Position numbers and translations under genes: made by a program. From the NCBI GenBank assembly GCA_001414345.1, contig LLCB01000005.1, positions 310,001-374,000 on the forward strand: a DNA stretch of 64,000 nt, written 5' to 3'. A model generated the notes under the pieces. That model was not told the origin of the DNA. It was given only the letters and a program-made list of their open reading frames with translations, and searched no databases. Below are positions 13,591 through 23,875 of the stretch, in pieces. Every line of letters begins with the position of its first letter. The stretch's first letter is position 1. This DNA is from Hymenoscyphus infarciens. Lineage: Eukaryota > Ascomycota > Leotiomycetes > Helotiales > Helotiaceae.

Positions 13591-13600
13591 AGACTTCTAC

Positions 13601-14136
13601 TATAGTGAGTTACGAGTTAAGCTTGAATTTGCTCACTTTTTTTGTAATCCGAGCTTTTTTTTATTTCCTCCTTTCTTTAAAAGACAGAAAATAAAAGTGC
13701 TCTAAAAAGAACGAGGCCTAGCTAGAAAGAAGCGCTATATCTAATCATCTCGCTTCTATATTACTTATTAATTTAAAGTAAGTATAATAAAAGTAAACTA
13801 AAGGATAAATAATTCTTAAAATTACCTCTTTTCTTTTAAAATTTTTTCACTACTTCTACGTGCCTTATAAGGCTATAAGGTTAATAATAGGCTATGCTAA
13901 GACTCTATAGAATTTAAGACAGATATAAATTTATCTGTTTTTATTCTATAAAGTTTATAGAGTATAAGAGGAGATATAAGCCTTTTCTTTCCTATTCTTA
14001 TAAAGAATATATTATACGTTATTATTAATTAAAAGGTAAAAGAGTATCTAAAAAGAGAGGAAATCAAAGAAGTTTCTTATAAAGCTCGGATTATAAAAAA
14101 AGTAAGTAAATTCAAGCTTAACTCGTAACTTACTAT
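13601..14136. mobile_element. MITE-like element with about 55-bp terminal inverted repeats
   Basis: The left end starts TATAGTGAGTTACGAGTTAA and continues through AAGCTTGAATTT to TAATCCGAGCTTT. The right end, read on the other strand, repeats this for about 55 bases with a few differences, most of them G-to-A in form. TATA at both edges is compatible with a TA-type target duplication. At about 536 bp with no coding frame, it fits a miniature inverted-repeat transposable element. Confidence 0.75.
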
Positions 14137-16260
14137 ATACTACTATATATTAAAAATAAGAATCCTAACTTCCTCTAGTAACTATATAATATAAACGCCT
14201 CTCTACTAACTAACCTACTAACCTAGAAACTTCAAACTATCTAACTATCTAACTAGGCGAAATTCAACTTAAAAGGAAGCTAGGAAGTTAAAAGCTAGGA
14301 AGCTAGGAAGCTAAAATTCTAGAACCCTTAACTTAACTCAACTCAACTCCTAGTGAAAAAGAAAGAAAAAAACAATATACTTATTATTAAAAAGAACTAA
14401 AGTGGAGTAATACTAGAAAGAAAAATAGCTAACTAGCTAACTAAGTATAATTAAAAAAAACATCTTCTCTCTCTTCTCTTCTTCTTCTTCTCTCTCTTCT
14501 CTCTCTTCTCTATCTTTTCTCTCTCTTTTAATTTCTTTTATCTATATATTTATCTATAAATCTACTACTAATCTCTTCTTTATTATAGAATTATTTATAT
14601 CTTATATTATATCTTATCTTATATATCTAAACTCTAAATACTAAACTCTACTATAGTAATATAGTAATATAGTAATATAGTAATATATATATACTTTCTA
14701 CCTCTACTTCTATAAAACCCTATCTCTCTTAAAACTTATACTTATACTACTATTCCATAGCCTAGGTAATAATTTAGTAAGTAAGTAAGTAAGTAACTCG
14801 AGAAGAAGAAGAAGAAGAAAAAATAGATATTATAAATAGATAGATAGAACTAATCTTATAACTTCTACTATACTACTACTACTAAAATAAGAGCTATTCG
14901 TTCTATTATAAGCGACTAAGAGAGAGCTACTCTCTATACTCTTTTTATATATATATCTTATAAGTTTTTATAGAGACTTATAGTAGATATAAAATAGAAT
15001 ATATCTATTATTAACTACTTATAACTTTTAAAATTATCTATATAATTAATAATAAAAAGTTTACACTTTACTAAAACTAGACTTAGATAGTATAATATTA
15101 CTAGTAATCTAGTAGAGAAGTCTATAACCTTTATAGTATTTTATTATAGTAAGTAATCTAATAAATACTAGATTTTAAAGAAAAACTAATAAATCTTTTA
15201 AATTTTTTTTTTTTTATAAAAAGAAAAGAGTTACTTGTAAATCTAGAGTAGAATACTAGTTAGCTTTAGTATTAAGCTTTTATAAGTGAAGTGCGTTAAA
15301 GTAAAGGATTTAATAAGCTAATTATATAATTAAGTAAAAGTCTAATTAATTTTTTTTTTTTTAAAGATTCTCTACTAACTCGCTATATAAGTAAGTCGTA
15401 GCGACTCTAAAACATAGTAATCTTAAATATATAATCTAACTAATTAAGTACTTAATAACTAATAGTTAGAAAAGAGGAATTCTTTAATATAATAAAATAT
15501 ATACTAGTAAGAAGCTATATTTATAATAGAATAAGTATTTAAAGTATATATTAAGAAGTAATACTTTTTAAAAGATCGCTATATATAGCTTCTAAGTTTA
15601 TCTACGGTTCTTCGGCGCTAATTTATCGCCGATAGTACTAAGACTCTCTCTCTAAAAGCTTATAATTATAATCTTATTAATTATAAAACAGTATATAGAT
15701 TCTCTTTAATAACTTAGATATTATAGAGACTTTAATTAAGTTAATATTATACTATCTATATATATAAAAACTATCTAATTAAGCTTAGTTATTTATTTAA
15801 TATATATTTAAGAGTATAAGATACTATTTTTAGAGTTAGTACGCTTTTGAGGTCGCTACGACTAACTCGTATAGCGAGTTAGCTAGATATCTTAAAACTT
15901 TATATAAATAATTATATAATTCGTTACTCTCTTTACTTACTTTACTTAATAAATCCTAAATATATAAATCTCTAAAGCTAACTAGTAGTTCTACTAGCAA
16001 AGAGCTAATAGAAAATTCATCTTATTATAAGTTCTTTCTATTAAATCAAGATTTTTAACATAAGTTTAATAGAATAAAATAGAGTTTTAAAAAAGAAATT
16101 TATAACTTTGATAATATCTCTTTAGTATTCTAAAACACTAGTACTAAAAATCTAATATTTGTATTATTACTTTTTTAATAGTAGAAAAGAATTGATAATA
16201 TATTATTACATAATATATATCACGATAATCTAATATAATATTATATCGCCGCCTAAGTCT
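14137..16260. other. AT-rich RIP-like block with microsatellites
   Basis: AT-rich sequence without a gene. It contains a CT-rich tract near 14460-14530, an ATAGTA-type array near 14650-14690, and an AGTA array followed by a GAA array near 14777-14820. No element family was recognised. Ordinary composition returns sharply near 16260. Confidence 0.5.
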
Positions 16261-16941
16261 AAATACAACGAGTTAACCTCACCCCATCCCCCTTCTAACC
16301 CCCCCTCTTTTGTCTCAAAATCAAGAACCCCACGTCACAGTTTCTAAGAAAACACAAACATAATCCAAAAATGTCTTCATCAATTCATCTATCTACAAAC
16401 CACACAATCTCGAATTTCTCCCCCCCCCCCAGAGACACACACATTGACCATTCCATCCATCCATCCAGTGGTATAATATACAAACAATCAAAAATCAAAA
16501 AAGTAGTCTGCGCTCGCTCAGAAATGAAGGTACCCGCTTCCCGCTTCCGCTGTCCCATGAGATGGGTAGACACATAGTCCGGGTTTTCCTCATCCCGTTC
16601 ATCACATACCCGAGGGAGTAGAGTGTCAAGCAACCAGGCCTATTCAGCAAAGTCCGATTCCGAGAACTCCAACCTCCCAAGTCCCCAAACCTTACCCTGC
16701 GTGTGCATTCGTGATTTCCGTCCATCCCGTCCCATCATCATATCAACTCTCCACCCAGAAAGAAGAAGTATTAAATCCCATCCATCCCACCGATCCTCAT
16801 TTCGTCAACAAAACAAAAACGCCATTGACCCACCCGAATGTAAAAGAATTCCCAGAATGTCCCTTTTGAATGTGCTGTCGAACCTCCCAGAAAGATGCTC
16901 TCGAAACGGAAAGATGCAGAACAACCCATCTATCGAGAAAA
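16261..16941. other. Downstream flank of the btgC-like gene
   Basis: Ordinary-composition DNA after the stop codon of the minus-strand glucanase, probably its 3' untranslated region and terminator. A C-run (about 16421-16430) and a CCAT microsatellite (about 16455-16470) are visible. Overlapping short open frames have no recognisable content. Confidence 0.4.
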
Positions 16942-18987
16942 TCAAGCCGCTGTCTTCCCCCCACAATCAGGAATCACCACCCCGGGTTTCAAATTCCGAT
17001 TAACATCCATCAACCCCCACTGATCCTCCCACTCCTTGCCCGGCTCATTAAACTTGATCTTCCACGGCTCATCAAAAGCCTCGAACCAAAAGTAATTCGT
17101 CCCATTCGCCAAGGACGGACAAATCCACGTATTCATGAATGTATTCAACTCCGTGATGCCCGCCACACTACCCGTGGTACACGTCGTCGCCTCCCCGCAA
17201 TCCATGCCTCCTTTTGTAGGCCATCCCGTTTCCGCAATGTAGTTCTTGGTGATGTCGGTTTTGAGCGGGATGTCTTTGTTTTGCCAGAAGGACCAGGTCC
17301 AGCCGGCTGCTACGTCGGCTGTTTGGCCGGCGAAGAAGGGGTGGATGTTGGCCATTAGGATGTCAACTTTGTCGGCGAAGGCTTGGGTCCAGTTGTCTCC
17401 CAAGTCGGAAGAGGCGATGGGGAGTTTGATGCCGTTGTCATCCATGTGTTTTCGCACATCGTCGACGACGCTGCTGAGGTTGGCTATGGTCAAGTCTTTG
17501 CGGAAGAGAACTTCGTTGCCGACGATGACGCCTGCGAAGGATGCTGCTCCGTGGTTGGCGAAGATTTTGTAGGCTTGCTCGAGTTGTCGGGCGTTGGTAG
17601 TCGTATTGCTATCTTGCCAAATACCCATCCAGACTTTGGTGGTTCCATTCAATCCTAAGCGATCAATTGCGGTAAGAACCATTTCGGTTTGGTTGCAATC
17701 GGTTCCGTAAAGTCGAATAGTATTGGAGAGCTGAGAAAGAACAGCGACATCTCGGGTGACGTTATTTTGAGAGGGAGGGTAGCTAAGACAGTCCGGATAC
17801 TGTGTGTACATTGGTGTATAATCGATTCCTGGGAAAACCTTGTGGAGGTTCTTGTTGCCCAAAAGTTTCTTGATCTCGGCAGAGTTTTTGTCGAGCTCTC
17901 CATTTGCTGAGGAATCCGCCGATGCTGATTGCCCTGAATTTGTTTCTGCCGCGGCGTTGGATTTCGCCTTGGCCTTGCTTCCAAGTATACCACCGACGGT
18001 TCCACCAGCAATAGCACCGACAACTAACAAGACTGAGAGGAAAATCACAAAAAGGCGTAACTTTTTGGTTCCAGTGGATTGTTTGCTCAGCCACTCGCTC
18101 TTTTCTTGACCCTCTCCCAGATTGTATGATTGTGGGCCGTATGGTCCGTTGACCGGATCGTACTGTGGACTAGTCTTGCTACCGCTCTTGCCAACTATTC
18201 CACCTAGTGCCCCCATAATGCCACCAGCAGCAGCGCCGCCCGTAGCACCGGCCGCGATTGGTACCGCCCTGTCAGAAGAACCATGCCCTAGGCTCATCAT
18301 GGAACTTCTATCACGCTGTCGATATTCCAGTCCATCATCTCCATCATCCTCAATACTGTTTGGATCAAATTCCGCCAGATTGGGATCAATGTATTGCGAG
18401 TATCGGTATGGTTGGTCTGCATATGGTTCTTGGTATGTGCTGGGTGGAGATCTCGACACGACAGATCGTGATTGTGGTGTTGTAATTCCTGGAGGGAATG
18501 CAGCCGCTCCCAGAGGTGTGAGGGAGGAGGTAGAGTGCTGGGTTGGTGGAGGAGGTCTTCCATATGGCGATTGTTCACCGTACATGGGCATTTCGTTTCC
18601 TGGATCGTAACCAGGTGTGTTTCTCATGGCTTCGACGCCGCTTTCCCTTGCATTCGCATCTGCAACGGACATCGCAATTCCACTCAACCCTCCGCCAGCC
18701 TGGGTCCCAAAGTTATCCGCACCGGGTGTTGCGTCTGAATAACCCGAGTTGGTATATGCTCCTCTTTCCCAGCTTCTGCCGTCGGAACCGCGATGTGGAG
18801 GGGGTATGGGAGGACCTGAGGGACTGGGCTGGTTGCCGTAAGACCTTTCGTCTCGCAACTGAGCAAAGGAACTATCTGGATGTGCGGTGGGATTTTGAGA
18901 TGGTAAAGGTTGGGAGTATTGTGGGGGTTGTGATTGATTGCGGCCGTCGTCGTATGGGTCTTGGAAGTTGTTGGAGTATGGAGGCAT
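16942..18987 (-). CDS. btgC: Membrane-anchored GH17 glucan endo-1,3-beta-glucosidase (BtgC type)
   Basis: A single-exon gene for 681 aa, close to the usual length of fungal BtgC. The family hydrolyses beta-1,3-glucan during wall remodelling. Residues 1 to about 300 are a Pro/Ser/Gln/Tyr-rich cytoplasmic region of low complexity. A transmembrane segment follows at about 310-337 (FVIFLSVLLVVGAIAGG), giving type II topology. The extracellular GH17 domain fills the C-terminal half. VIVGNEVLF near residue 491 should carry the acid/base glutamate and YIAETGWPTKGG near residue 586 the nucleophile. Several N-glycosylation sequons (NNTT, NLSS, NWT) are present. The ATG at 18987 is the natural start. 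The domain call is secure; the symbol rests on length, topology and domain order. Confidence 0.93.
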   Translation of the reverse strand: MPPYSNNFQDPYDDGRNQSQPPQYSQPLPSQNPTAHPDSSFAQLRDERSYGNQPSPSGPPIPPPHRGSDGRSWERGAYTNSGYSDATPGADNFGTQAGGGLSGIAMSVADANARESGVEAMRNTPGYDPGNEMPMYGEQSPYGRPPPPTQHSTSSLTPLGAAAFPPGITTPQSRSVVSRSPPSTYQEPYADQPYRYSQYIDPNLAEFDPNSIEDDGDDGLEYRQRDRSSMMSLGHGSSDRAVPIAAGATGGAAAGGIMGALGGIVGKSGSKTSPQYDPVNGPYGPQSYNLGEGQEKSEWLSKQSTGTKKLRLFVIFLSVLLVVGAIAGGTVGGILGSKAKAKSNAAAETNSGQSASADSSANGELDKNSAEIKKLLGNKNLHKVFPGIDYTPMYTQYPDCLSYPPSQNNVTRDVAVLSQLSNTIRLYGTDCNQTEMVLTAIDRLGLNGTTKVWMGIWQDSNTTTNARQLEQAYKIFANHGAASFAGVIVGNEVLFRKDLTIANLSSVVDDVRKHMDDNGIKLPIASSDLGDNWTQAFADKVDILMANIHPFFAGQTADVAAGWTWSFWQNKDIPLKTDITKNYIAETGWPTKGGMDCGEATTCTTGSVAGITELNTFMNTWICPSLANGTNYFWFEAFDEPWKIKFNEPGKEWEDQWGLMDVNRNLKPGVVIPDCGGKTAA

Positions 18988-20655
18988 GATGGAGGAATGG
19001 ACAGTCAGAAGCGACTGATTAACGAGTCGGAATGTCTTTTAATTTGTCTCGACCGTGTCCTCCTAGACACCGAACAAGGCTGGTGAATATTTGGGTACAC
19101 CAACTTGATCAAATGCCCAAATCCAACTCTTTCAATTCGATTTGTTGGCCGCGCAACACGAGAGATTGGAGGGAGGGTAGGATGTGTAGCAGCTTGAGCG
19201 ATGGATTGTGGTTGGTGGAGGGAGGGTAAATAGGTATAGTAGTGGTAGTGGTAGTGGTATTGGTCTTTGATCGCGCTCTTCTGTGGGAGGATGTAGTTGG
19301 GTCGGGTGTGTTGAGTATTGGATGGTGAATGGTGAGAGCGCAGCAGAATCTGATTCAGCTTTTGTCTTTCCTCTTCAGAAAATACGAGAAAGAGAATTTA
19401 CGCTTCTGCCCAGTTTCCTTCTACTGCCCCAGCCCACCGTAGCGTAGCGTCATTCGTTGCAGTAAATCGCGGGTTGGACGGGAAACTAAAGTGGCAGGGG
19501 AGGCTGGTCACTATTCTCCAGGCTGCCCTGGTCATCAACATCAACATCAGAGCAGGTCTAGTTGGGATGTTATATGTGCCATGCCAGCCTTGCATTTTAT
19601 AGATATTGACTTGAGCAGAGAACTTGTCAGAAAACTTGTTTCAACAAGTTTTCATTCATTTAATTCCATGGTTCCAATGTTTGCAGCACAATGAACAATG
19701 AGCGATTTCCCTCAGGTACTTGCTCTGTTCAGCGCCGCTCTTGCCAGCCGAAAAACGGGGCAGTGTCTCCAGCTCCTGCACGCCCCAAAGCAAAAGCGAA
19801 GCCACAAGAGGCAAATGTCACACCAAATTTAGAAACCCTCTTCGTGAACCTGTCAGCGTCAGCATATGCATATGTACGAGTGACCCTCTCAAAACTCTTT
19901 CTCCGTTGACCATTTAATCTCTCTCAGTTCCCTCTTTTTTCCCCATCTTCTTTCGTTTTGTCTTCTCCTTTTCTCCGTCCTTGATACTATTCACGAAACA
20001 ATCAACTCGTTGGTATACCCTCCCGCAAAACCCAAAAGGCATCCTACGTGAATACGACAGGAGTATAAGCTCCCACCAGGCGTTTTCGCTTTTCCACCAG
20101 TGGCGGTGTGGCCCGAGTGTGCTAAATCCGTTCGTTCCTCATCGGAAGTTTAAAAATTGGATGACCAGTTTCACTCTCGCGTTGCCCCCCGCAAGTTTCA
20201 CTCTATCTGAACCGAACCTAGACAAGATTAGATTTCGTGGGGCGAGATTGTCCGCAATGCAATCTACCCCGCCATTGATATATCAGATCAATGCATCATC
20301 ATCATCTTTAAATTGTTTCTTGTTTCTTGTTTCTTGTTTCTTGTTTATCCAGGTTGTTTGCACAGATCCAGATGGTTTCTACGTTGACAGTATAGATACT
20401 GGGTGATTCTTCTAATTGAAAATCTCTATTTGGTGTTTATGTACTTAGGCCCAGGAAAACGGATGGTAATGACAATTGGCAATTGCGCCATCCCCCCAAG
20501 ATCAACGATTACCTAGTTTACATCTAGTTACTTACCCCACCATTGATTTATAACATCACCATTTGCCTCCTCCCTCCTACTTTCCGTTACACTTTTAATT
20601 CCCCTGCCTTCTCATTTCTCAGTCCTCTGCATCACTCAACTACGATTCCCTCAAA
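18988..20655. other. Intergenic region between btgC-like and isochorismatase-like genes
   Basis: The two flanking genes are divergent, so both promoters should lie here. The sequence has pyrimidine-rich stretches common before fungal start sites (near 19920-19980 and 20560-20640), a TAGTGG-type microsatellite near 19235-19262, and about four copies of a GTTTCTT unit near 20318-20346. I see no supportable gene. Confidence 0.45.
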
Positions 20656-21414
20656 ATGGCCAAAGCATTCCGCGAGATCGTCGGAGTTTCCCCCTCCCAA
20701 GTAACCCTCAAAGACAGCATCCTCCTAATAATCGATGCCCAGAATGAGTTCGTCTTCCCCCCCCTCTCCTCTCCCTTCTTATCCTCTCCATTTCCGCTTC
20801 CCTCTCAACCACTAACCCCTCCACTTCCCCAGATACAAAACCGGCCACCTAAAAACCGAAAACATCTCCTCAACATCCTCCACCATAACCCAACTCCTCG
20901 AGCGCTACCGCGCAGCTTCCGCACCCATAATCCACATAACCCACACCACACCTCCATCCGCCCCAGTCTTCACTCCCGACACCCCTCTCGCAGAGATCTT
21001 CGACTCGCTTACTCCGAAAGAGGGAGAGGTTATTGTGAAGAAGCAGTTTCCAGGGAGTTTCACGGGGACGACGCTTGAGGAGGAGATTAAGAAGAGTGGG
21101 AGGAAACAGGTTGTGCTGGTGGGATATATGGCTCATGTCTGTGTGGTACGAAACCCTTCCTCCTTTGTGGAACTCGCAGTCGGGGTGGTAGAGAGGAAGT
21201 TGGATGAAGGAACAAGAGAGGAATGCTAACTTTTGGGTTGCAGAGTACGACTGCTAGACAGGCTGCGGAGAGGGGATACGATGTCGTGGTTGTTGAGGAT
21301 GCGGTGGGGGATCGGGAGATTCCTGGTGTGAAGGCGGAGGATCTTGTGAGGGTTGTTTTGGCGGAGTTGGGCGATGCTTTTGCGACGATCGTTAAGGCGG
21401 GGGATGTTAAGTGA
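20656..21414 (+). CDS. Isochorismatase-family cysteine hydrolase
   Basis: Three exons: 20656-20747, 20833-21145 and 21244-21414, with introns of 85 and 98 nt, giving 191 aa. Joining restores the family core. DAQNEY at residues 27-32 holds the catalytic aspartate. KKQFPGSF at 100-107 holds the lysine. [11 protein letters not shown] around residue 134 holds the nucleophilic cysteine. The tail [12 protein letters not shown] is also typical. The complete Asp-Lys-Cys triad predicts an active enzyme. The superfamily acts on isochorismate, nicotinamide, N-carbamoyl compounds and others, and the sequence does not tell me which substrate applies. The exon 1 donor is GTTCGT and the intron body is C-rich. 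There is no signal peptide, so it is probably cytosolic. Confidence 0.88.
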
Positions 21415-21689
21415 GTTGGGGTGATGGGAGGGTGGGAAGTAAGTTAAGAATGGGGGAGCGCTGGGCGGACAGAAGAAGGATGGGGTCAGGTGTAATTACT
21501 GTTGAGTTCTTATCTTCTTAATGTTTATTTCTTGCTATGAGTTTGGAAGTCGTCTCTTGCTCGCTCTCCCTGCGAAATCCCAAGGTGATCAAGTCTGCGG
21601 GAGGGGTGTATTAAAACCATGACTTGTTGTTCCTACACACGATATTAAAACCAGGTCCTCTTTTATTTTTCGTATAACAGCTTACTAAT

Positions 21690-22015
21690 TAGCTCTAAAT
21701 ACTCTGGTCTCTACTATTCCCAATTTCCTCTCCTTGTTGGCGACCATCTCGTCCAAGAACTTGTTTGTCTAAACAATAATATTAACTTCCTTTCACAAAC
21801 TCTTCAATTCGTCTCGCAGCACTCACCCTCCTTAACAATCTCATACCCACATAACTAATCCTAAAACACAACACCATTCATCACCCCTCCCTCCTCCTCA
21901 CACTCCCTTACCTCCCTCCCCTCAAAAACCCCCAAAACCCCCAAACACCCCGTAACATCCCTAGCGCTCCCTGCCCCCACCGCAACCTCCCCTTCCAACC
22001 CCGTAGCAGGGCCTT
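21690..22015 (-). pseudogene. Decayed C-terminal coding remnant, family unrecognised
   Basis: On the minus strand, translation from about 22010 gives a protein-like stretch (GPATGLEGEVAVG, then CLGVLGVFEGREV) running to a stop near 21860. In a neighbouring frame comes SYVGMRLLRRVSAARRIEEF, and after a short gap FLDEMVANKERKLGI. The pieces read as one protein tail broken by frame changes or by an intron I cannot place (a GTAAGG donor and TTTTAG acceptor exist 51 nt apart but do not restore frame). Upstream sequence turns AT-rich and non-coding. I do not recognise the family. Coding origin is inferred from composition only. Confidence 0.3.
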
Positions 22016-22460
22016 ACGCCAAATTGTAACATAGTATATACTACACCCCCAACAGACACAACAACCCCAACAAACACTACCTAGGTATATCCCCCTCTCC
22101 CCAACCCACCTTTCAAAATAAAGAAGCTAGGTATCCCAATTCCCAGCGTATATAACTCTCTATCTTGAAGGAAGGGAGAGAGAGAGGAAAAGAGAGTCCT
22201 AGGACTATCTAGTATAGATAAGTAGTAGTTTAAAAATTTAGAAATCTCACCTACTATCTCGGGTTCGTTTGAGACTCCTAGACGCGTGGACTGGACGCGT
22301 GGGTTTGGGGTAGATGAGTTTTATTAGGTAAGTTGGAGATTGTAGGTTGTAGATTGTAGATTAGTAAGTGGGGTGGCGTAGGTAGCTGTTATGTTACTTT
22401 CTTCTTATAGTTAGATGTTTGTGTTTGAGTCACCATAGACATGCAGATTTAACTGAACCC
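22016..22460. other. Transition from gene-bearing to AT-rich DNA
   Basis: About 450 bases of mixed composition between a decayed coding remnant and a TIR element. It includes a CCTAGGTA-type word near 22080 and a purine-rich tract near 22170-22200. No gene is seen. Confidence 0.35.
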
Positions 22461-22639
22461 GAGCTTTAGAAGGGCCAGGTTATAACGTTATAACTAGCTC
22501 TCCTAAGAGCTATATAACTCGTCTAACGTCGGTATAACCACGTCGCCTTTTAAGCTTTGTTAGCGCGTAGTAGATTACGTGTATAATCGGCCTTTAATAG
22601 CATTTATAGAAACGTGACAAAAAAGACTAAATATACGTA

Positions 22640-23300
22640 CTTTTAGTAAATAAAGTCTTCTTTAATATAATCTTTTTAATTAATTATATAATTACGTCTA
22701 TACTTTTAGTCTATTATAGACTAGAAACCACCTACTTTTAGTATATAATAGACTAAAAGTCTTTTTTAGTATAATCTTTTTAATTAATAATTTATTTACT
22801 TATATAATTATAGTTTATTATAGACTAGAAACTATCTACTTTTAGTCTATTATAGACTAAAAACTATCTACTTTAGTATAATTCTTTTAATTAATAATTT
22901 ATTTACTTATATACTTTTAGTCTATTATAGACTAAAAACTATCTACTTTTAGTATATAATAGACTAAAAGTCTTCTTTAGTATAATTCTTTTAATTAATA
23001 ATTTATTTACTTATATACTTTTAGTTTATAATATACTAAAGGTATTCTATAACTTAGTTCTTTTAATTAATTTAATTAATTACTTATATACTCTTAGTCT
23101 ATAATAGACTAAAAGTCTCTCTTAACTTAATTTTATTTAATTAGTTAAATAATTATTTATATACTTTTAGTTAATAATAAACTAATAACTCTCTACTTTT
23201 AGTCTTTTAGAAACTAAAAGTATATATATAAAATAAAATAAAATTAAATTATATTAAGTCTAATTATTAAAAGACTTCTAGTCTATTATAGACTAAAAGT
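22640..23300. repeat. Tandem array of TTTAGTCTATTATAGACTAAA-type palindromes
   Basis: The core of the TIR element is made of repeats of roughly 110-130 bases. Each pairs the palindrome AGTCTATTATAGACT (or a close variant) with spacers such as CTTTTTAATTAATAATTTAT and ACTTATATACTTTTAGT. At least five partial or full units are visible. Each palindrome can fold into a short AT-rich hairpin. Confidence 0.7.
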
Positions 23301-23312
23301 ATATATAATAGA

Positions 23313-23692
23313 TATAATAGTACGCTATTCTGAATTATTAGTATTCGTGAAACTGCCGATACCTCTACGACTGTCGATACTTCTATAACTTATAAGATAG
23401 AAGGTGCTAAAGAGAGTAAGAATCGGATATTATATGTTTTGCTTTAAAGCCTTATATATTTAGCTTCAAAGCTCTTATTATTTTAGTAGCTATATTAGAA
23501 AGGGTTCGGTTATTATTCTATTAGAACTTAGTAGTCTCTAACCTCTTATATATAGATTTTTATACTCAGTATAGAAGAAGAATCGTTTTTCCTTTTCTTC
23601 TATATTAGTGCCTAGTATTTATATACGTTATTCAGTCTCGAACGCACTCTCATATACCTCTTCTCCTATAGTATATATTTCGTGCTATTATA
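23313..23692 (+). mobile_element. RIP-mutated LTR copy, same family as 6022-6517
   Basis: It begins TATAATAGTACGCTATTCTG where the 6022 copy has TGTGATAGCATGCCATCCTG, and ends CGTGCTATTATA where that copy has CGTGCCGTTACA. Nearly all differences are G-to-A or C-to-T in this copy. The flanks ATAGA and ATAGG fit a 5-bp duplication with one later change. At about 380 bp it is shorter than the other copy because of internal deletions. It sits inside the TIR element and so arrived after it. Confidence 0.7.
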
Positions 23693-23875
23693 ATAGGTTT
23701 TTAGTCTTTTTCGTTACGTTTCTTTTAATACTATTAAAGGCCGGTTCTATACGTGATATCTACGCGCTAATAAAGCTTAAAAGGCGACGTGGTTATACTA
23801 ATCTTAGACGAGTTATATAGCTCTTAAGAGAGCTAGTTATAACGTTATAACCTAGCCTTTCTAAGGCTTAGGCTC

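Larger units (their letters stand above)
22461..23875. mobile_element. TIR element (about 1.4 kb) with roughly 170-bp inverted repeats
   Basis: The left arm (about 22461-22635) and the right arm (about 23697-23875, opposite strand) match over about 170 bases. Shared landmarks include GGTTATAACGTTATAAC, AGAGCTATATAACTCGTCTA, ACCACGTCGCCTTTTAAGCT and CGGCCTTTAATAG. Between the arms lie a palindromic tandem array and an LTR inserted at the inner edge of the right arm. No transposase remains, so it is non-autonomous or gutted. The outer boundaries are uncertain by about 10-20 bases because I found no clear target duplication. Long arms are seen in Mutator-like and some other DNA elements; the family is not assigned. 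Confidence 0.75.

Noticed and set aside
14460..14530. CT-rich tract as a promoter element
   Set aside because: It lies in gene-free AT-rich DNA among other microsatellites, so a simple repeat is the better reading.
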